64,000 nt of DNA, from NCBI RefSeq assembly GCF_012221945.1, contig NZ_CP032549.1, positions 868,001-932,000 on the forward strand. Direction: 5' to 3'. A program made the position numbers and the translations under genes. Numbering within the stretch: the first letter of the stretch is position 1; the number at the start of each line of letters is the position of its first letter. The notes under the pieces were generated by a model. That model worked only from the letters and a program-made list of their open reading frames with translations. It was not told the origin of the DNA and did no database searches. This document shows, one piece after another, positions 55,267 to 63,900 of the stretch. Source of the stretch: Glutamicibacter mishrai. Its GTDB lineage: Bacteria > Actinomycetota > Actinomycetes > Actinomycetales > Micrococcaceae.

Positions 55267-56172
55267 CTAGGCCTGCTGTTGGAAGGTTTCCTGGCGGAAG
55301 CGCAGCTTCCAGCCGTTGGCACCTAATTGCCACCACGAGGAAACCACGAGCACCTGGGCGTCGGCCGGCTTCATCCGGTAGGCCAGCAGAACCATTTCGT
55401 CGCTGATCTGGCGGGTGGCCAAGACCTGCATGTCCCCGGTGCTGGGCAGGGCGGATCCCGCATCCAGAAGGGCTGAAATGCTGGCGACATCAAGCAGGCC
55501 GCCGTGCCGGGTCACTTCTTGATAGCTCGGGTGCAAAAAGTCCTTGAGCTCGGTGAAGTTGGTGCGGATCTGCGGGTCGAGGAACCCTAGTTCCAGTTCG
55601 TAGACGGTGGCCGCGAAGTCAGCTCCCGCAGCTGGCACTGCTGGTGCGGCCTGCTCTGCTTCGGAGGCCGGGGCCTTGGCGGGGGTGGCAGCAGCTGGGC
55701 CGGCACCGCCGGTATAGCCAGGGCCGGCATCCGGGGCGGTTCCCTCCTGATGGGCGATGGCCGCGGCGCGTGCGTGGTCATCGGCTGCTTCGTTCAGTTC
55801 GTGGCCCGCATGCCCCTTGACCCATTCAAAGGTGTACTTCCGGCCCTGGATCGCGGCGTCGAGTTCCTTGAGGATGTCCTGGTTAAGCACCTGCTTGCCG
55901 TCGGCTTTTTTCCAGCCGCGCTTCTTCCAGCCGGGCATCCATTTGCTGATGCAGTTGATGGCGTACTGCGAATCGCAGAGGATCTTCAGTTCTTCATCCG
56001 GCAGGTGCGCGGTGGAACGGAAGAGCTCGAGGACGGCTTGGAGTTCGCCCATGTTGTTGGTTCCGTGGTCCCAGCCGCCTGCGGCCCAGTTCTCTTCATC
56101 CACGTACCAGGCCCAACCGGCCGGTCCTGGGTTGCCGAGGGCGGATCCATCTGCAGCAGCAATGATCGTCAT
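55267..56172 (-). CDS. Ribonuclease HI fused to a DUF4440/SnoaL-like domain
   Basis: 301 residues. The RNase HI domain (1-140) has all four acidic residues: Asp in AAADGSALGNPGPAGWAWYV, Glu in NNMGELQAVLELF, Asp in KILCDSQYAINCISKW and Asp in HELNEAADDHARAAA. A Pro/Ala linker of about 35 residues follows, then a C-terminal domain of about 115 residues with ELELGFLDPQIRTNFTELKDFLHPSYQEV and SWWQLGANGWKLRFRQETF, a DUF4440-like cone fold. The first domain removes RNA from RNA-DNA hybrids. The function of the attached domain is unknown. Confidence 0.9.
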   Translation of the reverse strand: MTIIAAADGSALGNPGPAGWAWYVDEENWAAGGWDHGTNNMGELQAVLELFRSTAHLPDEELKILCDSQYAINCISKWMPGWKKRGWKKADGKQVLNQDILKELDAAIQGRKYTFEWVKGHAGHELNEAADDHARAAAIAHQEGTAPDAGPGYTGGAGPAAATPAKAPASEAEQAAPAVPAAGADFAATVYELELGFLDPQIRTNFTELKDFLHPSYQEVTRHGGLLDVASISALLDAGSALPSTGDMQVLATRQISDEMVLLAYRMKPADAQVLVVSSWWQLGANGWKLRFRQETFQQQA

Positions 56173-56280
56173 GATTTAATCCTGCCATGTTCCAGGCCCG
56201 CGACAGGTTCTTGGATCGGGCCATGTCGCCACCGGATCTATGGCATTCTTCGCATGAGTTGCCGAATCACACTGGCTACC

Positions 56281-56595
56281 ATGGGTGGCGTGAAGAAATT
56301 CTTGCCATTAGCAGCAGCCCTGGCCCTGGTGCTCACCGCCTGTTCCGGCCCGTCCACCGATGAGCTGCGGGAGAAAGATCCCGAAGGCTACGCCGCGTGC
56401 ATCCATCTGGGCGGCGGGCTGGACGCTCCGCAAGGGGTGGGCGAGACCAATCTCCAGAAGGCCGCGGCTCATGCCGCGCAATCGGCCACCGCGCAGTTGC
56501 GGGCAGCCGTTGACATTCGAAAGCCGGAAACCCCTGGGATCACAGACCTTGATGGATTCAAGGAGGCTTGTGAAGCCCAGGGGTTCGACTACTAG
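56281..56595 (+). CDS. Small secreted lipoprotein of unknown function
   Basis: 104 residues. A lipoprotein signal KKFLPLAAALALVLTAC gives a lipid-modified Cys near residue 21. The mature part is short, polar and helical with two further Cys (YAAC, KEAC). The start is uncertain: ATG at 56281 or GTG at 56290. TACCAT, a plausible -10 element, ends 7 bp before the GTG, so a leaderless GTG start is possible. The stop overlaps the convergent GST stop by 3 bp. No family recognised. Confidence 0.6.
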   Translation: MGGVKKFLPLAAALALVLTACSGPSTDELREKDPEGYAACIHLGGGLDAPQGVGETNLQKAAAHAAQSATAQLRAAVDIRKPETPGITDLDGFKEACEAQGFDY

Positions 56596-57701
56596 GCCGG
56601 GTACATCGGGTTATGCCCGGACTGTACGCGCTCTTCGGGACGCACTTCATCCGGCGCGGTGCCATCAAGCCATGGACCGGTCTCGGCTAGCTGCTCGCGT
56701 TCCGGGGCTTCGAGCCAGTTGTCCAGGGCCGGGCCTTGCGGGATGATCTGCGTTGGATTGATATCTTCATGGACCACGTAGTAGTGGGCCTTGATCTGCT
56801 CGAAGTCGATAGTGTCGCCGAAGCCTGGCATCTGGAACAGATCCCGTGCGTAGCCCCAGAGGTTGGGCATCTCGATGAGCTTGTTGCGGTTGGCCTTGAA
56901 GTGCCCGTGGTACACCGGATCAAAGCGAACCAGGGTGGTGAAGAGGCGCACATCCGCTTCGGTGATGTGATCACCCATGAGGAAGCGGCGGGTGGACAGG
57001 CGTTCTTCGAGGAAGTCCAAGGTCTCGAAGAGCCGGTTGTAGGCGTCGTTATAGGCGTTTTGGTCACCGGCGAAGCCAGCGCGATAGACCCCGTTATTGA
57101 CCTCGGTGAAGATGCGCTTGATCAGCGGTAGCATTTCTTCGAGCTGGTCGCTCGGGGTGAGGTTGGGTGCGCCCTCGCGGTGGAATTGCTTCCACTGGGT
57201 TGAAAGATCCCAGGTGATCTGCGGGTAGTCGTTGGTCACCACTGCGCCGGACGGGATATCCACGATGGCCGGGACGGTGATTCCGCGCGGGTAGTCGGCA
57301 AAGCGCTTGAAGTAGTTCTCCTGGATGCGCTCGGTGCCAAGCACCGGGTCTTTGCCTTCTGGATCCAGATCGAAGGTCCAGCTGCGAGCATCATGGGTGG
57401 GGCCGGGCAGGCCGATGGACAGCGCGTCTTCCAGGCCCAACAGGCGGCGAACGATCAGCGTGCGGTTGGCCCATGGGCAGGCACGCGCAGCGACCAGCCG
57501 GTAGCGTCCGGCTTCAACTGGCCAGAGCTGGGCTCCGTCGGAAACTCCGGCATCCGGGTGGCCGATCTTGCTGTTGTTGTTCTCGCTGCTGTAGCTGGCC
57601 GGGTTGGTATCCGCCACGATCCGGTCCTGGATGTAGTTGGTATCCCGGGTGAATTCTCCGCCGGTGACATAGGCACCCTTGGTCGAATAATCCTCGCTCA
57701 T
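56592..57701 (-). CDS. Xi-class glutathione S-transferase-like (glutathionyl-hydroquinone reductase type)
   Basis: 369 residues. The N-terminal thioredoxin-like domain has the catalytic Cys near residue 75 in RACPWANRTLIVRRLLGLED and then GLPGPTHDARSWTF. The middle reads YFKRFADYPRGITVPAIVD. The C-terminal helical domain has RRFLMGDHITEADVRLFTTLVRFDPVYHGHFKANR. This is the ECM4/YqjG pattern, which reduces S-glutathionyl-hydroquinones. In actinobacteria, which usually use mycothiol, the physiological thiol is uncertain. The start at 57701 follows GAGGG. It is divergent from a MarR regulator that probably controls it. Confidence 0.93.
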   Translation of the reverse strand: MSEDYSTKGAYVTGGEFTRDTNYIQDRIVADTNPASYSSENNNSKIGHPDAGVSDGAQLWPVEAGRYRLVAARACPWANRTLIVRRLLGLEDALSIGLPGPTHDARSWTFDLDPEGKDPVLGTERIQENYFKRFADYPRGITVPAIVDIPSGAVVTNDYPQITWDLSTQWKQFHREGAPNLTPSDQLEEMLPLIKRIFTEVNNGVYRAGFAGDQNAYNDAYNRLFETLDFLEERLSTRRFLMGDHITEADVRLFTTLVRFDPVYHGHFKANRNKLIEMPNLWGYARDLFQMPGFGDTIDFEQIKAHYYVVHEDINPTQIIPQGPALDNWLEAPEREQLAETGPWLDGTAPDEVRPEERVQSGHNPMYPA

Positions 57702-57790
57702 CTTTTCCCTCCATGATCCGTCTTGCTGAATACGCTCACGTGCTCCCCTACCGACCCTATGACAAGTGCCGGCGGTTGAACATGGCCACC

Positions 57791-57876
57791 AGATCAATGA
57801 TCTGATTGACACGTCACCATATATTGCAAAATTCAACTCTACACGAGATGATTGATGCGTCAACAAAATTTGTTGA
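57791..57876. promoter_or_regulatory. Two palindromic operator candidates between GST and MarR genes
   Basis: AGATCAATGATCT (57791-57803) and TCAACAAAATTTGTTGA (57860-57876) are perfect palindromes with odd centres, in the 206-bp gap between divergent starts. The second, 31 bp before the marR start, has the size and AT-rich core of MarR-type sites and probably mediates control of both genes. Confidence 0.6.
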
Positions 57877-57907
57877 TCCGCAGGAATCCAAAAGGTGATA
57901 AAAGAAC

Positions 57908-58393
57908 ATGAAGAGCGATGAGACCCGCTGGCTGACCGAGAGCGAGCAGGACCTCTGGCGCACGATCCGCGAATTCCTTTGGCTGTTCCCCAGCGCAATG
58001 GACCGCCAGCTGGTGCGCGATTCCCAGATGCAATCCGGGGAATACTCTGTTCTGGCAGTGCTTTCCGAAGCATCCGATCCAAGTCTACGGCCTGCCGACG
58101 TCGCCCAGGTGCTGCGCTGGGATCGTTCGCGCCTCTCCCACCTGTTGCGCCGCATGGAAGGCAAGGGCCTGATCAGCCGCTGCTCCGATGAAACCGACGG
58201 GCGCGGACATCAAATCGCGCTGACCGATCTCGGAAGGGAAACCATCGAAAACGCGGCGCCAAGCCACGTGACCTTCGTGCGCGAAACCCTCTTTGATTCC
58301 TTGAATGCCACCGAGCGCCGCGCCTTGGAAACCGCGCTGCCCAAGATCCTTGAATCCATCGAGCAGCAGGGCTTCAAGGACACCAGCTGCTAG
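57908..58393 (+). CDS. MarR-family transcriptional regulator
   Basis: 161 residues. The winged helix (about 60-105) reads PADVAQVLRWDRSRLSHLLRRMEGKGLISRC, followed by the wing SDETDGRGHQIALTDLGRE. N- and C-terminal helices form the dimer interface. It is divergent from the Xi-class GST gene, a common pairing in which quinones or oxidants relieve repression. Its 3' end overlaps the convergent ABC exporter stop by 4 bp. Confidence 0.92.
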   Translation: MKSDETRWLTESEQDLWRTIREFLWLFPSAMDRQLVRDSQMQSGEYSVLAVLSEASDPSLRPADVAQVLRWDRSRLSHLLRRMEGKGLISRCSDETDGRGHQIALTDLGRETIENAAPSHVTFVRETLFDSLNATERRALETALPKILESIEQQGFKDTSC

Positions 58394-60234
58394 CTGGCCT
58401 GTGAGGCCAGCTCGCTGTTCTGCACCAACCGGGCGAAGCGCCCGCCCAAGGACACTAGTTCATCGAAGGTGCCGGCCTCGGCGATCTTCCCGTCCTCCAG
58501 CACGACAATATGATCTGCTCGCATCACCGTGCTTAAGCGGTGGGCAATGAGCAGGGTCGTGCGGCCAACCGCGAGCTCATCCAAGGCTTGCTGAACCAGC
58601 GCCTCGGTCACGGTATCCAGTGCGCTGGTGGCTTCATCCAGCACGAGGACCTTCGGCTCGCGCAGCATCGTTCGCGCAATAGCCAGGCGCTGCTGCTCGC
58701 CGCCCGAGAAGCGGTGGCCTCGCTGCCCGACCTCGGTGTCGATCCCCAAAGGCAAGCCGCGAATCAGATCAGCAATTTGCGCCGCTTCCAAAGCTTTCCA
58801 TAATTGCTCTTCGGTCGCTTCCGGCGCCGCCCACAACAGGTTGGCGCGCACTGTGTCGTGCAGCAGATAGCTTTCCTGGGCCACCACCGAGACCACCGAG
58901 GCAATGCCCTGCGGGTCATATTCCTTGAGGTCCACGCCGTCGAGCAGCACTTCTCCGGATGTCGGATCCAGCAATCGCGGCAACAGCGACCCGAGGGTCG
59001 ACTTGCCCGAACCGGTGGCGCCGACCACCGCGGTCATGGTGCCGGCTTTCAGGGTCAAATCCAGCTGATCCAGAGTAGCCTTTCGGGCCTCCGGGTAGCG
59101 GAAGCTGACATCCCGCAGCTGGACTTCTCCAGTGGTGCGGGCTGGATCGATTTGCTTGGGGTCAGCTGCTACCGGAAGTTCCTGGTCCGTATCAAGGTAT
59201 TCGAAGACCCGGCTGAACAGCGCCATGGCCGAAACCCACTGCACCGAGAGCTGCATCAGCCCCATCACCGGGCGGAAGATTCCGGCCTGCAGGCCGGTGA
59301 AGGCCACCAGGGTGCCGATGCTCATGCCATCTCCGGTCACTGGCAGCCCGGCAGCCAGATACAGCGCTGCCGGAATGGCCGCGAAAATGATGCTCATGGT
59401 GGCCATGCGCCAGCGGCCTGCCAGCGCGCTTTTCATTTCAAGGTCAATGAGCTTGTGGCTGGAATCCGCGAAGGCTTCGGCATCGGCAGGGCCGGTGCCC
59501 ATGATCTTGGAGAGGCGAACCCCGGAGATGCTCAGGCGCTCTTCGATCAGGGATGTCAGATTCGACATTTCGCGTTGGCGCTTGCCGGTGACCGCGCGGC
59601 GCAGCTTCGCGGTTTGCCTGGCCAGGAGGATCGCTGGCGGGAAGACGATGAGGGAGATCAGGCTGAGCTTCCAGGAGATGGCCACCATGGCCACCGCCGT
59701 GGCCACCACGGTGGTCAGATTCGAGGCGATGCTGGTTGCCGAGTTGGTGATCACCGACTGCATCTGGCCTACGTCATTGATCAGCCGCGACTGCACATCC
59801 CCCGAGCGCGAGTTCGTGAAGTATCCCAGCGACTGTTTTTGCAGGTGGGTGAAGAGCCCGGTGCGCAATCGATGCATGACCCGCTGCCCCATCAGGGTGG
59901 CCCGCCAGGTCTGCAGGACTTCCAGCACGGCGGTAGCCAGCGCGATCAGCACCAGTCCCCCGGCGCCGAAGACCAGTAGGCGGATATCGGATTGCGGGAT
60001 CGCCACGTCAATGAGTTCCCGGACAATGAAGGGCTGCGCCAGTCCGATGATGGATGAGGCGATGATCAGCAGCACCACGGCGATCACGGAACCCAGGTGC
60101 GGGCGGAACAGGGATGCTACGCGTTTGAGGGACACCGGGTGTTCGGCCAGCCATTGCTTATCCTGGACGGCGTTTTTCATTCGCCCCGAACCGGCTCCAC
60201 CACCTGGATGTCCGGGCATTGAATTTGCACTCAT
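58390..60234 (-). CDS. ABC exporter half-transporter (multidrug type)
   Basis: 614 residues. The N-terminal membrane domain has about six helices (residues 45-330), with YFTNSRSGDVQSRLINDVGQ as the coupling-helix region. The C-terminal ATPase has Walker A GATGSGKST, signature FSGGEQQRLAIARTML, Walker B VLVLDEATSALDT and the switch His in LIAHRLSTVM. It works as a homodimer or with a partner half-transporter not present here. The divergent MarR-type gene upstream, with two palindromes in between, suggests substrate-inducible export. Confidence 0.93.
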   Translation of the reverse strand: MSANSMPGHPGGGAGSGRMKNAVQDKQWLAEHPVSLKRVASLFRPHLGSVIAVVLLIIASSIIGLAQPFIVRELIDVAIPQSDIRLLVFGAGGLVLIALATAVLEVLQTWRATLMGQRVMHRLRTGLFTHLQKQSLGYFTNSRSGDVQSRLINDVGQMQSVITNSATSIASNLTTVVATAVAMVAISWKLSLISLIVFPPAILLARQTAKLRRAVTGKRQREMSNLTSLIEERLSISGVRLSKIMGTGPADAEAFADSSHKLIDLEMKSALAGRWRMATMSIIFAAIPAALYLAAGLPVTGDGMSIGTLVAFTGLQAGIFRPVMGLMQLSVQWVSAMALFSRVFEYLDTDQELPVAADPKQIDPARTTGEVQLRDVSFRYPEARKATLDQLDLTLKAGTMTAVVGATGSGKSTLGSLLPRLLDPTSGEVLLDGVDLKEYDPQGIASVVSVVAQESYLLHDTVRANLLWAAPEATEEQLWKALEAAQIADLIRGLPLGIDTEVGQRGHRFSGGEQQRLAIARTMLREPKVLVLDEATSALDTVTEALVQQALDELAVGRTTLLIAHRLSTVMRADHIVVLEDGKIAEAGTFDELVSLGGRFARLVQNSELASQAS

Positions 60235-60273
60235 AGACCCTCCTTCGTCATTCTCTTCACCAAAAGAATAACA

Positions 60274-60321
60274 GAGGTAACCTCACTATGTGGTTCCATC
60301 TTGAAATTGTTCCGAAGAACA
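60274..60321. promoter_or_regulatory. Palindromic operator candidates between ABC exporter and MarR genes
   Basis: GAGGTAACCTC (60274-60284) and TGTTCCGAAGAACA (60308-60321, TGTTC-N4-GAACA) lie in the 103-bp gap between divergent starts. Either could be the binding site of the adjacent MarR protein. Confidence 0.5.
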
Positions 60322-60337
60322 CACTATCCTTAACACC

Positions 60338-60796
60338 ATGCAGAACGATGAGTCCAAGCCTGACTTGGCAGATCTTTTCCTCCGCGCATCGCGCGTCATT
60401 CGAGGCCGCTGGAGGGAAAGCCTGATCCCGATGGGGATCACCCCACACCAGTCGAGAGTGCTGAGCCTGCTCGGCCACGCCGAAGCCGAAGGCCTGCGCA
60501 ATTCCCAGCTCGCCGAGCGCCTGCACATCGCTGCCCGCTCCACCACCGAAGTTGTCGACCAGCTGGAGGCCAAGCAGCTGGTGGTTCGCACCCCGGATCC
60601 GGCGGACCGCCGCGCAACGCTGATCGCGCTGAGCCCCAGCGGCCGGGCGCAGCTAGGAAAAATGTCCCAACTGCGCCGCGACAGCATGGCGGGATACTTC
60701 GAAAAGCTCTCAGCCCCTGACCGCGACGAACTCGCGCGGCTGCTTGAAATCCTCGACCGGGAGAACCCCCGCTCACCGCGCCACGGGTGCAAGTAG
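60338..60796 (+). CDS. MarR-family transcriptional regulator
   Basis: 152 residues. The winged helix (about 50-95) reads LRNSQLAERLHIAARSTTEVVDQLEAKQLVVR, followed by the wing TPDPADRRATLIALSPSGR with the conserved DxR. It is divergent from the ABC exporter and probably represses it until a toxic ligand binds. Its sequence is unlike that of the other MarR gene on the far side of the exporter, so the two are not recent duplicates. Confidence 0.93.
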   Translation: MQNDESKPDLADLFLRASRVIRGRWRESLIPMGITPHQSRVLSLLGHAEAEGLRNSQLAERLHIAARSTTEVVDQLEAKQLVVRTPDPADRRATLIALSPSGRAQLGKMSQLRRDSMAGYFEKLSAPDRDELARLLEILDRENPRSPRHGCK

Positions 60797-60831
60797 CCAA
60801 GGGTCATCGGCGCACGTCCACAAGCAATAGT

Positions 60832-60872
60832 CGACGGCCGGGCCAACCAATTAGTGATTGACCCGGCCGTCG
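60832..60872. terminator. Bidirectional terminator
   Basis: A stem CGACGGCCGGGcCAA with its near-complement encloses an 11-base AT-rich loop. It separates the marR gene from the convergent siderophore operon. Confidence 0.9.
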
Positions 60873-60903
60873 CCTTCGTTCTGCGCCGAGGCACAATGGG
60901 TAT

Positions 60904-62808
60904 TTAGTTCTCGGTCTTTCCGTGGCGCCAGTAGCCCATGAATGCTACCTGCTTGCGGTCGATGCCCGCCTCTCGAACGAGGTAGCGGCGCATTTCCTTG
61001 ACCGTGCCCGCTTCGCCAGCGACCCAGGCATAGAACGGCGCCTTGTTGGCCTGCCCGGTCTCCCACAGGATCTGCGCGTCAACGTCGATATCTTCCGGCT
61101 CGGCATTGGTATGCACCACGCCGGCGGCCGGAATGGCCACTACCTGGCTCAGCGCGTTGCGCAACAGCTCGCCGTGCGGATGGCTGCCACGGGTCAGCCA
61201 CTGCACCGATACCCCCGAACGGGTCGAGGCGCCGAGGATGTCGGTGGTTTCCGGGACCTCGATCAGCGCGTGCCCGGTGACATGCGAGGGCAGGGATTCG
61301 AGAATCGCGCAGATGGCCGGGGCCGCGGTTTCATCCCCGGCCAGCACGATGCGGCTTGCCTCGCCTGGACGGAATTCGATGCCTCCATAGCTGGCATCGT
61401 TCAGGAATTTGTTCGGGCCCAGCAGCAACAGCTGGTCTCCGACCTGCGCGCGGTCGCCGAATTCGGTAGCCGGCCCGCCCTGCAGCTTCCCATCCACCAC
61501 ATGGCCATGCATCACGAAGTCGATATCCAGTTCCGCGGTGAGCCCGCTGTTATCGCGGTGCCCGGCCTCGCGGAAGGCGCGCACCGTGTAGGTGCGCATG
61601 TAGCCGCGGGTATCCGGATCGATGGACAGCCAGCGCTTGTACCAGCCTTCTTGCTCCGCGGGGCTGGTCATCGCCTGCGGTCGCATCGAGGCGATTTCCT
61701 CGGTCAGGGCACTGCCGCCAGCTGGCGGCAGCAACAGCTTGATGCGCATATCCAGCGGATGGCTATTGGTTCCGAAGTAGTCCAAGTCGTTGCCGCTGAC
61801 GGTCAGGCGGCGGAAGGACGGCGAGAGTTCCTGGCGCTTGACCACGGTGGTATCAAAGGCCAGCGTTGGCACATGCTCGTAGGCCGGGCGGGCAGCTTCG
61901 GCTGTATCGGGCGCAGCTTCGATGCCTTCTTCCGATGTGCTTGCGGCGGCCGCGGAAGGCTCCAGTGCCCGCGGCGCGCTGCGGAAGATCCCCTTGGAGG
62001 CCAGCACTTCTTCGGTGCGCAGCACACGGTGCCGGCCGATGGGCAGCACCAGCGGGGTGCCGCCGACCGGGTCGGGGATCACTCGGCTTGGCATGCCGAA
62101 GACATCCTTGACCGTCTTCTCGGTAACCACTTCATTCGGGTGCCCCGCCGCGTAGATCTTGCCGTGGCGCAGGGCCACCAGGTAGTCGGCGTAGCGGGCT
62201 GCGAGGTTCAAATCGTGCAGCACGATCACCACGGTGATGCCTCGGCTGCGGTTCAATTCGCTGACCACGTCCAGCACTTCGAGCTGGTGGGCGACATCCA
62301 GGAAGGTGGTGGGCTCATCGAGCAATAACAGGTCGGTTTCCTGGGCCAGTGCCATGGCGATCCAGACGCGCTGGCGCTGTCCGCCGGAGAGCTCATCAAC
62401 CGCGCGGTCGGCCAGCTCGATGGTGCCGGTCAGTTCCATGGCGCGATTCACCGCGGCCTCATCCTCAGCAGAGAACCGCTTGAACAGGCCCTGGTGCGGG
62501 TAGCGGCCGCGGCTGATCAGCTCGCGGGCGGTAATCCCGTCCGGCGCGGTAGGCGACTGCGGCAGCAGGCCCAGGGTCTTGGCGACTTCCTTGGCCGGCT
62601 TGGAATGGATGTCGGCGCCGTCGAGCAGCACTTGGCCGCCGGCGGGCTTGAGCAGCCGGGACAAGGCGCGCAGCAGCGTGGATTTGCCGCAGCCGTTGGC
62701 ACCCACCACGATGCTCACCTGTCCGGTGGGAATATCCAGGGACAGCTCGTCGACGATGGTGACCTTGTCGTAGGCCAAGGTCAGATCGCTAGCCTGCAAA
62801 GTGGCCAT
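60904..62808 (-). CDS. Fusion of iron-siderophore ABC ATPase and siderophore-interacting flavoprotein
   Basis: 634 residues. The first ~255 are a FecE/FepC-type ATPase: Walker [10 protein letters not shown], signature [15 protein letters not shown], Walker [13 protein letters not shown], switch His [13 protein letters not shown]. An Ala/Glu/Ser-rich linker (about 280-320) follows. The C-terminal ~310 residues are a siderophore-interacting protein (SIP) reductase: [12 protein letters not shown] for FAD binding, [19 protein letters not shown] for NAD(P)H, and [19 protein letters not shown] with the terminal MGYWRHGK. One polypeptide would therefore power uptake and reduce Fe(III)-siderophore at the inner face. 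It starts 3 bp after the permease stop. Confidence 0.93.
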   Translation of the reverse strand: MATLQASDLTLAYDKVTIVDELSLDIPTGQVSIVVGANGCGKSTLLRALSRLLKPAGGQVLLDGADIHSKPAKEVAKTLGLLPQSPTAPDGITARELISRGRYPHQGLFKRFSAEDEAAVNRAMELTGTIELADRAVDELSGGQRQRVWIAMALAQETDLLLLDEPTTFLDVAHQLEVLDVVSELNRSRGITVVIVLHDLNLAARYADYLVALRHGKIYAAGHPNEVVTEKTVKDVFGMPSRVIPDPVGGTPLVLPIGRHRVLRTEEVLASKGIFRSAPRALEPSAAAASTSEEGIEAAPDTAEAARPAYEHVPTLAFDTTVVKRQELSPSFRRLTVSGNDLDYFGTNSHPLDMRIKLLLPPAGGSALTEEIASMRPQAMTSPAEQEGWYKRWLSIDPDTRGYMRTYTVRAFREAGHRDNSGLTAELDIDFVMHGHVVDGKLQGGPATEFGDRAQVGDQLLLLGPNKFLNDASYGGIEFRPGEASRIVLAGDETAAPAICAILESLPSHVTGHALIEVPETTDILGASTRSGVSVQWLTRGSHPHGELLRNALSQVVAIPAAGVVHTNAEPEDIDVDAQILWETGQANKAPFYAWVAGEAGTVKEMRRYLVREAGIDRKQVAFMGYWRHGKTEN

Positions 62809-62811
62809 GGG

Positions 62812-63900
62812 TTACGCCCCGTTTCCAGTTGAGTTGGCGCGCACCAGAATCCAGATCAGGAAGGGTGCGCCGAATGCGCCGGTGATGACACCTACCGGCA
62901 GTGCGGTTTCTGCGAACAAGTTCGCGGCAAAGAAGTTGGCAACGATGACCAAGGTGGCCCCGGTCAGTCCCGCCAGCGGAATGTTGATCGGCCCGCGGCT
63001 CAGCGCAGCGCTGATCGGCCCGGCCAGGAACGCCACGAAGGCCAGCGGGCCGGTAATGGCAATGGGCAATGCACCCATGGCGACAGCGACGAATACCAGC
63101 AGCACCCGGGCCCAGGGCACGTTGACGCCCAGGGCGGCCGCGGAGTCCTCCCCCAGCTCCAGCATTTTCAGCTGGCGCAAAACGAAGGGCAGCAGCAACG
63201 CCCCGAGAGCACCGAGGGTGATCAAAAGAATCAAGGCGCTGTTCCAGTTGCTGGAGGACAGCGAACCGGTCAGCCAGTGCATCACATCGCTGGCGGTATT
63301 CACCTCGGCCTGGGTCAAAAGGTACTGGATCAAGGCCTGGAGCATGGCGCCGATGGCCAGGCCGGCCAGGATCAGCCGAGGACCTGTGCGCTTGCCGGAG
63401 GCCGAGAGCCAATAGATCAGCGCCGCGACCACCAGGCCGCCGGCCAAGGCGAAGGCGTTGAGCTTCCAGTCGGTGTAGCCCAGGGTGATCATGGCCAGCA
63501 CCGCGGCAGCCGAAGCGCCATAGCCTACGCCGATCACATCGGGGCTGGCCAGCGGGTTGCCCAGCCAGCGCTGGAAGAGGGCCCCGGAGATGCCCAGCCC
63601 CGCCCCTGCCAGGGCGCCCACGGCCACCCGAGGCAGCCTGTCGGACATGATGATGAAGCTGGTGCCGGGGACCTTCTGCCCGCCCAGCACCTGCAGCACT
63701 TCGACTGCCGGCAGCCGATCCCGGCCCCAGAACAGGTAGGCGGCAATGGTCAGGACCATGGCCAGGGACATCCAAACCACGGTGCGCGCCACCCGGTTTT
63801 TCCGCACGGCGGCTTTGCCCTGTGCAGGCTGTGGCGCCGCTTTCGCTTCGGGTTCGCTTGGCTGGCTCATTGCTGCTCGTGTCATTTCGCTCGTGCTCAC
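62812..63900 (-). CDS. FecCD-family iron-siderophore permease
   Basis: 362 residues with about nine or ten membrane helices. RVAVGALAGAGLGISGALFQRWLGNPLASPDVIGVGYGAS is the FecCD signature, and GITGPLAFVAFLAGPISAAL-like AITGPLAFVAFLAGPISAAL lies in the C-terminal half. The GTG start at 63900 is supported by a 4-bp GTGA overlap with the stop of the permease gene upstream. With that gene it forms the heterodimeric channel for a ferric siderophore; the fused ATPase-SIP gene follows. Confidence 0.93.
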   Translation of the reverse strand: MSTSEMTRAAMSQPSEPEAKAAPQPAQGKAAVRKNRVARTVVWMSLAMVLTIAAYLFWGRDRLPAVEVLQVLGGQKVPGTSFIIMSDRLPRVAVGALAGAGLGISGALFQRWLGNPLASPDVIGVGYGASAAAVLAMITLGYTDWKLNAFALAGGLVVAALIYWLSASGKRTGPRLILAGLAIGAMLQALIQYLLTQAEVNTASDVMHWLTGSLSSSNWNSALILLITLGALGALLLPFVLRQLKMLELGEDSAAALGVNVPWARVLLVFVAVAMGALPIAITGPLAFVAFLAGPISAALSRGPINIPLAGLTGATLVIVANFFAANLFAETALPVGVITGAFGAPFLIWILVRANSTGNGA

